Under the pieces are notes generated by a model. That model was not told the origin of the DNA. It did no database searches and saw nothing but the letters and a program-made list of their open reading frames with translations. From positions 1-64,000 of the forward strand of contig JAOAIK010000038.1 in assembly GCA_026414745.1 (NCBI GenBank): a stretch of 64,000 bases of DNA. The letters run 5' to 3'. Numbering within the stretch: the stretch's first letter is position 1; every line of letters starts with the position of its first letter. Positions 16,025-24,136 of this stretch are shown in pieces. The translations under genes were made by a program, and so were the position numbers. This stretch comes from Roseococcus sp. (GTDB lineage: Bacteria; Pseudomonadota; Alphaproteobacteria; Acetobacterales; Acetobacteraceae).

Positions 16025-16843
16025 ATGGACGCCACACCGCGCTACGGCGTGCGGATCGCCAACACCGTGCGCGACGCGACCGAGGAGGCGGCCGAGACGC
16101 TGCGCCTCGTCGGCTACGCCGTGGTGGATGCGGGGCTGAGCGAGGCCGAGCTGGAGGGGCTGCGCGAGGGCTTCGAGGCGCTGCGCCGCAAGGCCGCGAC
16201 CGACGAGCTCGCCGAGCTGCGCCGCCGCGTGGGCGAGGCCGATCTGCTGCGCTGCCCGCTCGCTGAGGATCCGCGCTTCCTCGCGCTCGCGGCCAACCCG
16301 CGCATCCTCGCGCTGTGCGAGGCGCTGATCGGCCCGGGCTTCATCCTCAACCAGCAGAATGGCATCGTGAACCCGGCGGGGACCGAGCGCTACAGCCAAT
16401 CCCCCTACCACCGCGACCTGCCCTACCAGCATTTCACCAGCAGCCGGCCCATCGCGCTCAATGCGCTGTTCTGCCTCGACCCCTTCACCGCCGAGAACGG
16501 CGCGACCTGGGTGATCCCCGCCTCGCACAAGGAGGAGGCCTTCCCCTCCGAGCCCGTGCTGCGCGCCCAGCGCCGCCAGGTGGAGGCGCCGGCGGGGAGT
16601 TTCCTCGTGCTCGACTGCATGCTCTGGCACGGCGGCGGGCAGAACCGCACGGATCGGGACCGGCGCGCGGTGAACCACGTCTACACCATCGCCATGATGC
16701 GCCAGCAGATCGACCTGCCCGCCTATCTCGGCGAGGGGTTCACCCGGGATCCGGCGCTGCGCCAGCTCCTCGGCTACCGTCATCCGCAGCCGCGCTCGGT
16801 GCGGGAGTATCTGGAGATGCAGGTGGCCCGGCGCGGGGTCTGA
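16025..16843 (+). CDS. Phytanoyl-CoA dioxygenase (PhyH) family Fe(II)/2-oxoglutarate oxygenase
   Basis: The 272-residue protein has the double-stranded beta-helix iron site: H129-x-D131 in YHRDLPY and distal H202 in WHGGGQNRT. Arg208 is suited to bind 2-oxoglutarate. PhyH-family enzymes hydroxylate aliphatic or sugar-linked substrates using O2. Here it lies inside the surface-sugar island, convergent with a WbqC-like gene (6-bp gap), so a glycan or lipid substrate is possible but unproven. A strong ribosome site precedes ATG 16025. Confidence 0.85.
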   Translation: MDATPRYGVRIANTVRDATEEAAETLRLVGYAVVDAGLSEAELEGLREGFEALRRKAATDELAELRRRVGEADLLRCPLAEDPRFLALAANPRILALCEALIGPGFILNQQNGIVNPAGTERYSQSPYHRDLPYQHFTSSRPIALNALFCLDPFTAENGATWVIPASHKEEAFPSEPVLRAQRRQVEAPAGSFLVLDCMLWHGGGQNRTDRDRRAVNHVYTIAMMRQQIDLPAYLGEGFTRDPALRQLLGYRHPQPRSVREYLEMQVARRGV

Positions 16844-16849
16844 CCCGCC

Positions 16850-17563
16850 TCACCCGCGCCGGCCGAGCAGCGCCGGCGCGGCGGGGCCGGTGTTGAGCAT
16901 GAGATCCACCACCGAGACGGCGGGCTCGAAGTCCCCCCAGAGCTGCGGATAGGGCGGGTAGCCCGAGTAGTCCATCCACGCCACCTCGATGCCGCGCCGC
17001 GCGAAGGGCGCGGGGTCGAGATAGGCCTGGGCCGCGGGCCCGGAGAGGTAGCGCGTCGCGCCTGTCGCCTCGGCGAGGGCCGCCAGGCGCTCCGAGGGGT
17101 CGAGGCGCGGCAGCTCGGCGCGCGGGATGTGGTCGGAATCGCGGCTGATGGCGAGGCCGAGGCCGAGCCGGGCGCAGAGGGCACGGATCAGCCGCTCGTT
17201 CATGCGGCTCAGCATCTCCTCCTCGGCGGCGGCGCGCAGCGTCGCCTCCAGCCAGGGGAAGACATCGGCGTAATGCTGTGCCCGGGCATAGGCGAGGGCG
17301 ATGGCCCGCAGGTGCTGGCCGACCCAGTCGCGGCCCTGGATGCGGGTCTCGTCCACCGCCTGATGGTATTTCCCCTTGGCCTCCACCGGCACGGTGATCC
17401 AGGCGGGGCCTTGCGGCGTCTTGATGCGATTGCGGTTGCGCCAGTCGCGGCGCGTGTACTGCACGCTGTCCAGGATCACCAGCGCATCGGCCTGGCGCAG
17501 CATGTCGAACCAGCCGCGCCAGGGGAGGTAGTTCGACTGGGTGACGACAACGGTGCGGCCCAC
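16850..17563 (-). CDS. WbqC-like family protein
   Basis: The 237-residue product begins at GTG 17563, just 5 nt after the stop of the RffA gene. It has the WbqC-family opening VVVTQSNYLPWRGWFDML, followed by RRDWRNRNRIKTPQGP and a C-terminal segment with SGPAAQAYLD and WMDYSGYPPYPQ. WbqC-like proteins occur in O-antigen and capsule clusters, often next to aminotransferases. A role in acylating amino sugars with amino acids has been proposed for the family, but function is not settled. Coupling to RffA supports action on the same 4-amino sugar. Confidence 0.8.
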   Translation of the reverse strand: MGRTVVVTQSNYLPWRGWFDMLRQADALVILDSVQYTRRDWRNRNRIKTPQGPAWITVPVEAKGKYHQAVDETRIQGRDWVGQHLRAIALAYARAQHYADVFPWLEATLRAAAEEEMLSRMNERLIRALCARLGLGLAISRDSDHIPRAELPRLDPSERLAALAEATGATRYLSGPAAQAYLDPAPFARRGIEVAWMDYSGYPPYPQLWGDFEPAVSVVDLMLNTGPAAPALLGRRG

Positions 17564-17568
17564 GCGCC

Positions 17569-18711
17569 TCAGCCCGGTCCGAGCACCTGCGCCAGCGCCG
17601 CGACGACCTGCTCCTGCTCCTCGGGCGTGAGCCGGGGATGCAGCGGCAGGCGGATGAGCCGCGCCGAGACGTCCTCCGTCACGCTCATCGGCCCCGCGGC
17701 GCGGCCGTAGCGCAGCCCCGCGGGCGCGGAGTGCAGGGGCACGTAGTGCATCACCGCGTTCACCCCGAGTTCGGCAAGGCGCGCGAGTGCGGGGTCGCGC
17801 TGCGCGGCATCGGGCACCAGCACGAAATAGATGTGGCCGTTGTGCCCGCATTCCTGGGGCACGCGCGGGCGGACGAGCCGGCCCGCCGCCTCCAGCGGCG
17901 CGAGCAGCGCATGGTAGCGCTCCCAGGCGGCGAGGCGCCGCGCCGTCACCTCCGGCCCGGCCTCGAGCTGGGCGAGGAGAAAGGCCGCCGTCAGCTCCGA
18001 GGGCAGGAAGGAGGAGCCGATGTCCACCCAGGTGTAGCGCGCCACTTCGCCGCGGGCGAACTGCGCGCGGTTGGTGCCCTTCTCCCAGACGATCTCCGCG
18101 CGCAGCGCAAGGTCGGGGTCGTTCACCAGCAGCGCGCCGCCCTCGCCCGAGATGAGGTTCTTCGTCTCGTGGAAGGAGATGGCCGCCGCCATGCCGAAGC
18201 TGCCGAGCGGCTTTCCGCGGAAGCTCGCGTGCAGGGCCTGGGCGGCGTCCTCCATGACGGCGAGGCCGTGGCGCGCCGCGATCTCCATGATCGCGTCCAT
18301 CTGCGCCGCCACCCCCGCGTAGTGCACGACCGAGATGGCCCTGGTGCGCGGCGTGATGGCGGCCTCGATGGCGCCCTCGTCGATGTTCAGCGTGTCGGGG
18401 CGGATGTCGACGAAGACCGGCACGCCGCCGCGCAGCACCACCGCATTGGCGGTGGAGCAGAAGGTGAAGGAGGGCATGATGACCTCATCCCCCGGCCCGA
18501 TGCCGGCGAGGATGGCGGCCATCTCCAGCGCGCCGGTGGCGGAATGCGTCAGCAGCGCGCGGGCCGCGCCGGTGCGCTCCTCGAGCAGCGCCTGGCAGCG
18601 CCGGGTGAACTCCCCGTTGCCCGAGAGCTTGCCCCGGTGCAGCGCGGCACGGACATGCTCGAACTCGGCGCCGACCAGGGTGGGCCAGTTGAAGGGGATG
18701 TGCGCGCGCAT
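17569..18711 (-). CDS. rffA: dTDP-4-amino-4,6-dideoxygalactose transaminase (WecE/RffA)
   Basis: This PLP enzyme converts dTDP-4-keto-6-deoxyglucose plus glutamate to dTDP-4-amino-4,6-dideoxygalactose (dTDP-Fuc4N). The 380-residue sequence follows E. coli WecE closely by eye: IPFNWP start, GKLSGNGEFTRRCQ, the DEVIMPSFTFCSTANA segment, PLP lysine K184 in SFHETKN, and WEKGTNRAQFARGEV. Length matches (376 in E. coli). It is the first gene of a pair with the WbqC-like protein and follows a propeller gene and a NeuD-like acyltransferase on the same strand. No rmlA/rmlB is in the window, so the dTDP-sugar precursor must come from elsewhere. Confidence 0.92.
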   Translation of the reverse strand: MRAHIPFNWPTLVGAEFEHVRAALHRGKLSGNGEFTRRCQALLEERTGAARALLTHSATGALEMAAILAGIGPGDEVIMPSFTFCSTANAVVLRGGVPVFVDIRPDTLNIDEGAIEAAITPRTRAISVVHYAGVAAQMDAIMEIAARHGLAVMEDAAQALHASFRGKPLGSFGMAAAISFHETKNLISGEGGALLVNDPDLALRAEIVWEKGTNRAQFARGEVARYTWVDIGSSFLPSELTAAFLLAQLEAGPEVTARRLAAWERYHALLAPLEAAGRLVRPRVPQECGHNGHIYFVLVPDAAQRDPALARLAELGVNAVMHYVPLHSAPAGLRYGRAAGPMSVTEDVSARLIRLPLHPRLTPEEQEQVVAALAQVLGPG

Positions 18712-18754
18712 GGCGCGCGCTTAGAGGGGAACGCGGGGGGCGTAAAGCGGGCCG

Positions 18755-19666
18755 TCAGCCGCCTTCGAGCAGGGCGAGGCCGAAGCCCGTGCGCCCGTAG
18801 CCCGCCCCGTTGTGGAGCATGTAGCGCCGCCCGCCATGATCGAAGACGGCGGGGTAGCAGCGCACCCCCTCCTCCCAGCCCGGGTCCTCGGGGAAGCGCA
18901 GCGCCGCGTCGTCGCGCCGCCAGTGCAGGCCGTCGGGCGAATGGGCGTAGCCCAGCCGGTATTCGGGCAGGCGGCGGCAATACCACATGTGCCAGCCGGC
19001 CGCGTCGCGCAGCAGGCTGGGGCGGGAGAGGGCGAACTCCTCGCCGCCGGCAGGGCTGAGGCAGGGGGCTGCGTCGCGCCGCCATACCCCGTCCGCCCCG
19101 CGCACGGCGCGGCGGATCGGGTGGTCCATGGCGAGCCACGCCTCGCCCCAGGAGAGGTGGGTGCCATACCAGACCCAGCGTTCGGGACCGACCTCGAGCG
19201 CCCAGGGATAGCCCAGCACGAAGGGATCCTCGGCCGAGCGGTCGAGCAGGGGGGCGAGGGAATCGCGCGTCAGCCGCCGCGCGCCGGGCGCGGCCGTGGC
19301 GCGGCCGATGGCGGTGCGGAAGGGCACGCTGACGCCGAGCGACCAGCCGAGATAGAGGCACTCGATCCCGCCATCGGGCAGCGCCCCCACCCAGGCGACC
19401 GACGCCCCGGCATCGTCGAAGGCGCCGCGCGGCCCGGGCTCGAGCCAGGGCCCCTCGGGCGGGCCCAGCCGCTCGAAGCGCCCCCCCTCGAGCGCGAGGT
19501 CGAGCGAGAAGATCGAGGAACGGCCCTTGCCGTCGCGCGGGGAGAAGAACACGCGCAGCCGCCCGTCGGGGAGGGAGAGCGGGGTGGGGTAGCTCGCATG
19601 GCTGGCGAGCCAGGGCGACTCGCCGCCGGCCACATAGACATGGCCGAGCGACCGCCAGCGCTGCAT
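18755..19666 (-). CDS. Five-bladed beta-propeller glycosidase-like protein
   Basis: The 303-residue protein has repeated blade-like segments (SYPTPLSLPDGRLRVFFSPRD, RPSLLRDAAGWHMWYCRR, GVRCYPAVFDHGGRRYMLH) typical of GH43/GH32-type propellers, at which sugar-active sites form. No signal peptide is visible, so it is likely cytoplasmic. It starts 5 nt after the stop of the acyltransferase and lies 43 bp before rffA, in one probable transcript. Propellers of this kind recur in polysaccharide loci, some as sugar transferases or hydrolases. Exact activity is unknown. Confidence 0.6.
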   Translation of the reverse strand: MQRWRSLGHVYVAGGESPWLASHASYPTPLSLPDGRLRVFFSPRDGKGRSSIFSLDLALEGGRFERLGPPEGPWLEPGPRGAFDDAGASVAWVGALPDGGIECLYLGWSLGVSVPFRTAIGRATAAPGARRLTRDSLAPLLDRSAEDPFVLGYPWALEVGPERWVWYGTHLSWGEAWLAMDHPIRRAVRGADGVWRRDAAPCLSPAGGEEFALSRPSLLRDAAGWHMWYCRRLPEYRLGYAHSPDGLHWRRDDAALRFPEDPGWEEGVRCYPAVFDHGGRRYMLHNGAGYGRTGFGLALLEGG

Positions 19667-19671
19667 CCCGC

Positions 19672-20334
19672 TCAGATGCCGCGCAGCCGCGAGGAGGGGA
19701 CGCGCGCCCGCTCCGTCGCCTGGCCCATGTACACGCCCTCGGCCTCGGCATCGGCCAGCAGCAGGGCGCCCGCGCCCACCACGCAGCGCGGGCCGAGCGT
19801 GATGTGGTCGCGCAGCGTCGCGTTCACCCCGATGAAGCAGCCCTGGCCGATGCGCACGCCGCCCGAGACCACGACATGGGAGGCGATGAACACGTCGTCC
19901 TCGATCACGCTGTGGTGGCCGATGTGGTTGCCGGACCAGAGCGTGACGTTGTTGCCGATCCGCACGAAGGGCTGGATGGTGTTGTCCTCCAGGATGAAGG
20001 CATTGTCGCCCACCGAGAGATCCCCGAACACCGTGGCGCGCGATGAGACGTAGCTGGCCAGGCGGTAGCCGAGCGCGCGCAGCGCCGCGCATTTCTCGGC
20101 GCGCAGCCGGTTCACCTTCGCGTAGCTCAGCGCCACGAAGGCGTCGTGCCGGTCGGGCGGGAAGCGGGCGGGCAGCTCCTCGAAGGGCACCAGCGGCAGG
20201 CCCATGACGGTCTCGGCCTGGCGGTAGGCGGCGTCCACGGTGAAGGCCACCACCCGCCGCGGCGAATCCTGCGTGAAATAGACATGCGCGAGCTCCGCGA
20301 TGTCGCCCGCGCCGAAGATCACGAGGTCCTTCAT
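19672..20334 (-). CDS. NeuD/PglD-like sugar O/N-acyltransferase
   Basis: The 220-residue protein has an N-terminal Rossmann-like domain beginning KDLVIFGAGDIAELAHVYF and a C-terminal left-handed beta-helix of hexapeptide repeats (about 100-205: SVGDNAFILEDN, GNNVTLWSGNHIGHHSVIED, GGVRIGQGCFIGVNATL). Family members acetylate 4-amino sugars (PglD) or sialic acids (NeuD) with acetyl-CoA. Next to rffA, the natural substrate would be dTDP-Fuc4N or a derivative, giving Fuc4NAc. That is inference. ATG 20334 has no ribosome site, and a -10-like TAAGCG ends 7 nt upstream. Confidence 0.8.
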   Translation of the reverse strand: MKDLVIFGAGDIAELAHVYFTQDSPRRVVAFTVDAAYRQAETVMGLPLVPFEELPARFPPDRHDAFVALSYAKVNRLRAEKCAALRALGYRLASYVSSRATVFGDLSVGDNAFILEDNTIQPFVRIGNNVTLWSGNHIGHHSVIEDDVFIASHVVVSGGVRIGQGCFIGVNATLRDHITLGPRCVVGAGALLLADAEAEGVYMGQATERARVPSSRLRGI

Positions 20335-20341
20335 GCCGCGG

Positions 20342-20371
20342 CGCTTACCACGCGGCGGCGGGGCCCGGCCA
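20342..20371 (-). promoter_or_regulatory. Candidate near-leaderless promoter of the acyltransferase-propeller-rffA run
   Basis: On the minus strand TGGCCG (20371-20366), 18 bp and TAAGCG (20347-20342) end 7 nt before the start codon. There is no Shine-Dalgarno sequence, so a leaderless or very short-leader transcript is possible. The -35 match is weak. Confidence 0.3.
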
Positions 20372-20441
20372 GAGCACCCGGGCTGGACAGGGGCGCGGCG
20401 GTCGGGCACTCGCCCGCGCATGAGCCTCCCCGCCTTCCGCC

Positions 20442-21074
20442 ATGGCTGAGCGCAGCACCGGCGCCTGGGCCCTGCTGCGCCACCCCCGCGCCTATGAGGC
20501 GCTGCAGCGCCTGCTCGGCGCCAATGAGCGCCGCCGCCGCTTCGTTGCGGAGGTGCTGCGCCCGCGCCCCGGCGAGCGCGTGCTCGACATCGGCTGCGGC
20601 ACCGCGGCGCTGGCGCGCCACCTCGGGCCCGTGACTTATGTCGGCTTCGAGCCCAACGCGGCGTATGTGGCGCGCGGGCGGGCCGAGAATGCGGGGCGCG
20701 ACGTGACGCTGCACGCCGGCTATTTCGACGCCGCGGCGGCCGAAACCCTCGCGCCCTTCGACCTCGTGATCGTCTCGGCCGTGCTGCACCACATGGATGA
20801 CGCGCAGGGGCAGGAGCTGTTTCGCCTGCTCGCGCGCGTCACCAAGCCCGAGGGCCGGGTGGTGACGCTCGACAACGTCCATGTGCCCGACCAGAACCCC
20901 ATCGCGCGCTGGCTGATCAGCCTCGACCGCGGGCGCAACGTGCGCGACCCCGAGGGCTATGCGGCGCTGGCCCGGCCGCATTTCGCCGAGGTGACGGGCG
21001 AGGTGAGCCACCGCCGCCTGCCGCCCTATACCTACTGGATCATGCGCTGCCGCGGTCCGCGGCCGGGCGCGTGA
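20442..21074 (+). CDS. SAM-dependent methyltransferase (UbiE-like class I)
   Basis: The 210-residue class I methyltransferase has SAM motif LDIGCGTAALARHL at about 47-60 and the post-II segment FDLVIVSAVLHHMDDAQG. It is divergent from the acyltransferase and convergent with a large membrane protein (13-bp gap). The arrangement and the C-terminal LPPYTYWIMRC resemble methyltransferases acting on lipid-linked or polyketide-like substrates, but the acceptor is not identifiable. Confidence 0.8.
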   Translation: MAERSTGAWALLRHPRAYEALQRLLGANERRRRFVAEVLRPRPGERVLDIGCGTAALARHLGPVTYVGFEPNAAYVARGRAENAGRDVTLHAGYFDAAAAETLAPFDLVIVSAVLHHMDDAQGQELFRLLARVTKPEGRVVTLDNVHVPDQNPIARWLISLDRGRNVRDPEGYAALARPHFAEVTGEVSHRRLPPYTYWIMRCRGPRPGA

Positions 21075-21087
21075 GGGCCGGGGCGGC

Positions 21088-23136
21088 TCAGGGCGCGGGT
21101 TCGGCCGGCCCCGCGGCCAGCAGCAACGCCACCGTGCCGAAGGGCTGGAAGGTCAGCCCGCGCGCCAGCAGCCGGCCATCCCCGGCGCGGTAGCGCACGC
21201 GGCAGGCGATGCGCCCGGCCTCCGGCGCGCAGCCCGCCTCCTCCAGCGCGGCGATGGGGCGCGGGCCGGGGCCGACGAGGGCGGGCGAGGCGCGCGCCTC
21301 GGGGCTCGGCGGCGGCGCGCCGGGCGGGGCGGCCGCCTCCAGCCCCTCGAGCCGGGCGAGGATCGCCTCGATCTGCCCCGGCAGCGGCGGGGGCGCGCCG
21401 TAGTGCGGGTTGGAGAGCAGGGCGCGCCCCACGGCGAAGCCGGGCACGCCCGGAAGCGCGATGGTCACGACCGGCCCCTCCTCGACGAGGAGGCCCAGTT
21501 CGCGCAGCGCCTGCGCCCCGGCGAGGCACTCTGCCGGCTCCGTGCACAGGGTGATCAGCGGCAGGGGGTGGGGGCCGACATTGGCGATGTGCTCCTGCCC
21601 CCAGCCCTCGTCGATGCCCGGCATGGCGAAGCCGAGCGCGAGGCGGTGCCAGCCCAGGGTCGCGGCCAGCGTGTCGAGGAAGTTCAGCCGCAGCCGGCTG
21701 CCGCGGAAGGCGATGTCGTGCAGGAAGGCGTCGCCGAGCCCATGGGCGCGGGTGTAGCCCTCGCGCGCCACCCAGATCACGAAGCTGCCGCCCAGACCGC
21801 CTGTGCGCGCAAGGACGCGGTGGAACTCCGCCAGCGCGCGCATGTGCGCCGCCTGGTCCGGCGCGCCGGGGAAGCGATAGGCGCGCGCCGTGTCGGCGTT
21901 CAACGCCCCCGCCAGCATCAGCCCGAGTGCCACCGCCGGCAGGGCCGGGCGCAGCCGGCCGGCGGCGGCCAGCGCCAGCCCCGCCGCCATCACACCCCCG
22001 GCCAGGGCCCAGGCGGCAAGGCCCAGCGCCGCCTCCTGCCGCCAGGGCAGCGGCGGCAGCGCGCCGAGCCCGAGCGCCAGCCCGAGCGCGAGGACCAGCA
22101 GCGCGAGCCCTCGCCGCCCGGGCAGCGCCCCCGCGCGCTCCACCCGCGCGAGGAACAGCATCAGCGCGGGGGCGAGGGCGAGTTGCAGGTAGCTCGCGTA
22201 GAAGTGGAACTGCAGCAGCGAGGCCGTGCGGAAGAACCAGGCCGCCAGCGGCAGCAGCGGCACCAGGATGGCGGCGAGAAGGGCGAGGCCCCGCCGCCCC
22301 TCGGCGCGCAGCACCGGCCGGGCCAGCAGCGGCAGGGCCAGCAGCAGCGGCAGGATCAGCAGCCGCGGCGCGAAGGGCAGCCAGGCGGCGGCGGGCAGGG
22401 CGAAGCCGTCATAGGTGCCGTCCACTGACAGGCGCAGCGGCGTCCAGAAGGCCTGCACGAACAGGAAGGGCAGGCCGAGCGCCCGCGCCGCGAGCCCGAG
22501 GGCGAGGAAGGCGGCCAGCACGCCCGCGAGCCCCGCCGCGCCGTTCGCCAGCACCGCCCGCCAGCCCGGCGCGCGCAGCAGCGGCACCGCCGCCACCGCC
22601 AGCGCCGCCATGCCGCCGCCCAGCGCATGGGCGCAGAGGGCGAGCACCAGCAGCGCCCCCGCCAGCGCATGGCGCAGCACCCCCGGCGGCGCCACGGGCC
22701 GCAGCAGGCAGGCGAGGGCGAGCAGCCCCAGCGCCATGCAGGGCCCGTCCACATAGCCGCGCGCGAAGGCGCCGATCCACAGCGGGTTCGCCCCCATCGC
22801 CACCAGCAGCACCGCCCGCGCCGCCGCCCCGCGCAGCAGCGCGCCCGAGAGCAGGTGCAGGGCGATCAGCCCCAGCAGGTAGAAGCCGCTGACCAGCAGC
22901 GCCTGCGCCAGCACGGGCTCGAACAGGCGGTAGAGCAGGAAGCCGGGCAGCACATAGGTCAGCCGCGCGCCGTGGTAGTCGAGGTCGCGGTGCGCCGCGT
23001 TCTCGGGCGCGAGCAGGAACCAGTGGATGTAGAGCCCCGGGTCCACCCAGCCGAGCGGCGGATGCAGGTGGAACAGCCCCGACCAGAACAGCCCGAGCAG
23101 CCCCGCGAACAGCAGGGGCGTGGCGAGGCGCGCCAT
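21088..23136 (-). CDS. Large polytopic membrane protein, GT-C glycosyltransferase-like (paralog A)
   Basis: The 682-residue protein has about twelve hydrophobic helices up to about residue 400 and a soluble C-terminal domain of about 270 residues. The first predicted periplasmic loop starts HPPLGWVDPGLYIHWF with an acidic residue at 32, which recalls the catalytic Asp/Glu of the first loop in GT-C enzymes such as ArnT and GT39. A second shared motif is ARGYVDGPCMA. It is paralogous to the protein at 24137-26554. The gene starts 3 nt after the stop of the UPF0104 gene, in one operon. A transferase using polyprenyl-phosphate sugars made by the GT2 proteins is plausible; direct family assignment is uncertain. 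Confidence 0.55.
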   Translation of the reverse strand: MARLATPLLFAGLLGLFWSGLFHLHPPLGWVDPGLYIHWFLLAPENAAHRDLDYHGARLTYVLPGFLLYRLFEPVLAQALLVSGFYLLGLIALHLLSGALLRGAAARAVLLVAMGANPLWIGAFARGYVDGPCMALGLLALACLLRPVAPPGVLRHALAGALLVLALCAHALGGGMAALAVAAVPLLRAPGWRAVLANGAAGLAGVLAAFLALGLAARALGLPFLFVQAFWTPLRLSVDGTYDGFALPAAAWLPFAPRLLILPLLLALPLLARPVLRAEGRRGLALLAAILVPLLPLAAWFFRTASLLQFHFYASYLQLALAPALMLFLARVERAGALPGRRGLALLVLALGLALGLGALPPLPWRQEAALGLAAWALAGGVMAAGLALAAAGRLRPALPAVALGLMLAGALNADTARAYRFPGAPDQAAHMRALAEFHRVLARTGGLGGSFVIWVAREGYTRAHGLGDAFLHDIAFRGSRLRLNFLDTLAATLGWHRLALGFAMPGIDEGWGQEHIANVGPHPLPLITLCTEPAECLAGAQALRELGLLVEEGPVVTIALPGVPGFAVGRALLSNPHYGAPPPLPGQIEAILARLEGLEAAAPPGAPPPSPEARASPALVGPGPRPIAALEEAGCAPEAGRIACRVRYRAGDGRLLARGLTFQPFGTVALLLAAGPAEPAP

Positions 23137-23139
23137 GGC

Positions 23140-24048
23140 TCAGCCCCGCTCGGCCGCGCGGCGGCCGCGCAGCAGGAACAGCCCGTGCAGCAGCCCGATG
23201 CCGATGACCAGCGGCGTCAGCAGCCGCAGCAGCAGCGCCCCCGCATCGGCGAGGCCCGGCTCCACCCCGAGCCAGAGCAGGAGCCCGCGGGTGGAGACCT
23301 CGGCCACCCCGATTCCCCCCGGCACCAGCGAGACGGTGACCGAGAGGGTGACCAGCACCACCACCAGCGCGGTGTGGGCGAAGCCGAGCCCGATGCCCGC
23401 CGCGGCGAAGGTGGTCTGCCACATCAGCACCACCATCAGCCATTTGGCGACGGTGCAGGCGCCCAGCACCAGCATGCGCGCGGCCGAGGGCCGGTACTGC
23501 GCGAGCGGGCCGAGTGCGGCGGCCATCCGCGGGGGCAGCCGCGCCCCGGCCAGCCGCCGCAGCAGGAAGGGCGCCAGCGCCACCGCCAGCGCCAGCAGCC
23601 CCGAGGCCGCCAGCAGCCAGAGGCCCGAGGCGCCGGCCAGCCCGAAGCCGATGGCGCCGATGCCGAAGAGCACCGCCGCATCGGCCAGCCGCTCCACCGC
23701 GAAGGCGCCGCCCAGCGAGGCGTAGTCCTTGCCGGTAAGGTCGCGCGCGAATTTCAGCTTCAGCGCCTCGCCCGCCTGCACCGGGGTGGCGGCGGCGGTG
23801 GCCAGCGCGAGCGCCGTCTGCACATGGGTGCGCCAGAGCAGCCCGGGCGTGAAGGCGATGCCCGCCACCGCCGCCCAGCGCAGCGAGCGCACGAGGAAGA
23901 GCAGCAGCCCCAGCGGCAGGCAGACCTCGAGGAAGAGTCCGATGTCGAAGCGCAGCAGCGCGCGGCCCACCATCGGCCAGTCGAAGGCATAGAGCGCCCA
24001 GGCGCAGGCGAGGGTGCAGACGAGGACGGGCCAGAGGCGCCGCGCCAT
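23140..24048 (-). CDS. UPF0104 / lysylphosphatidylglycerol-synthase transmembrane-domain protein
   Basis: The 302-residue polytopic protein of about eight helices has the family's SLVPGGIGVAEVSTRGLLL segment near residue 240 and TPVQAGEALKLKFARD near 85. The fold is that of the MprF flippase domain. Related proteins occur in glycolipid and hopanoid loci and are thought to move lipids across the inner membrane. It sits between two paralogous GT-C-like membrane proteins, consistent with flipping or handling their lipid-linked donor. No soluble synthase domain is attached. Confidence 0.75.
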   Translation of the reverse strand: MARRLWPVLVCTLACAWALYAFDWPMVGRALLRFDIGLFLEVCLPLGLLLFLVRSLRWAAVAGIAFTPGLLWRTHVQTALALATAAATPVQAGEALKLKFARDLTGKDYASLGGAFAVERLADAAVLFGIGAIGFGLAGASGLWLLAASGLLALAVALAPFLLRRLAGARLPPRMAAALGPLAQYRPSAARMLVLGACTVAKWLMVVLMWQTTFAAAGIGLGFAHTALVVVLVTLSVTVSLVPGGIGVAEVSTRGLLLWLGVEPGLADAGALLLRLLTPLVIGIGLLHGLFLLRGRRAAERG

Positions 24049-24078
24049 GGACAGGGTCTCCGGGAGGGGGCGCGGTGC

Positions 24079-24111
24079 CGCGCCGGGCAGGGGTTGCCCC
24101 AGCCCGGCGCG
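24079..24111. terminator. Intergenic hairpin with 10-bp arms
   Basis: CGCGCCGGGC (24079-24088) and GCCCGGCGCG (24102-24111) form a perfect stem around a 13-nt loop that itself contains GGGG/CCCC. It lies in the 88-bp gap between two genes of the same operon, so it may act as an attenuator or processing site rather than a full stop. No T-run follows on the minus strand. Confidence 0.35.
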
Positions 24112-24136
24112 TTTGGCAACCGGCGCGCCCGCCGCC

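Noticed and set aside
22409-23443. Long minus-strand frame covering parts of two membrane-protein genes
   Set aside because: Out of frame with both, Arg/Ala/Gly-rich and without family similarity; a shadow frame.
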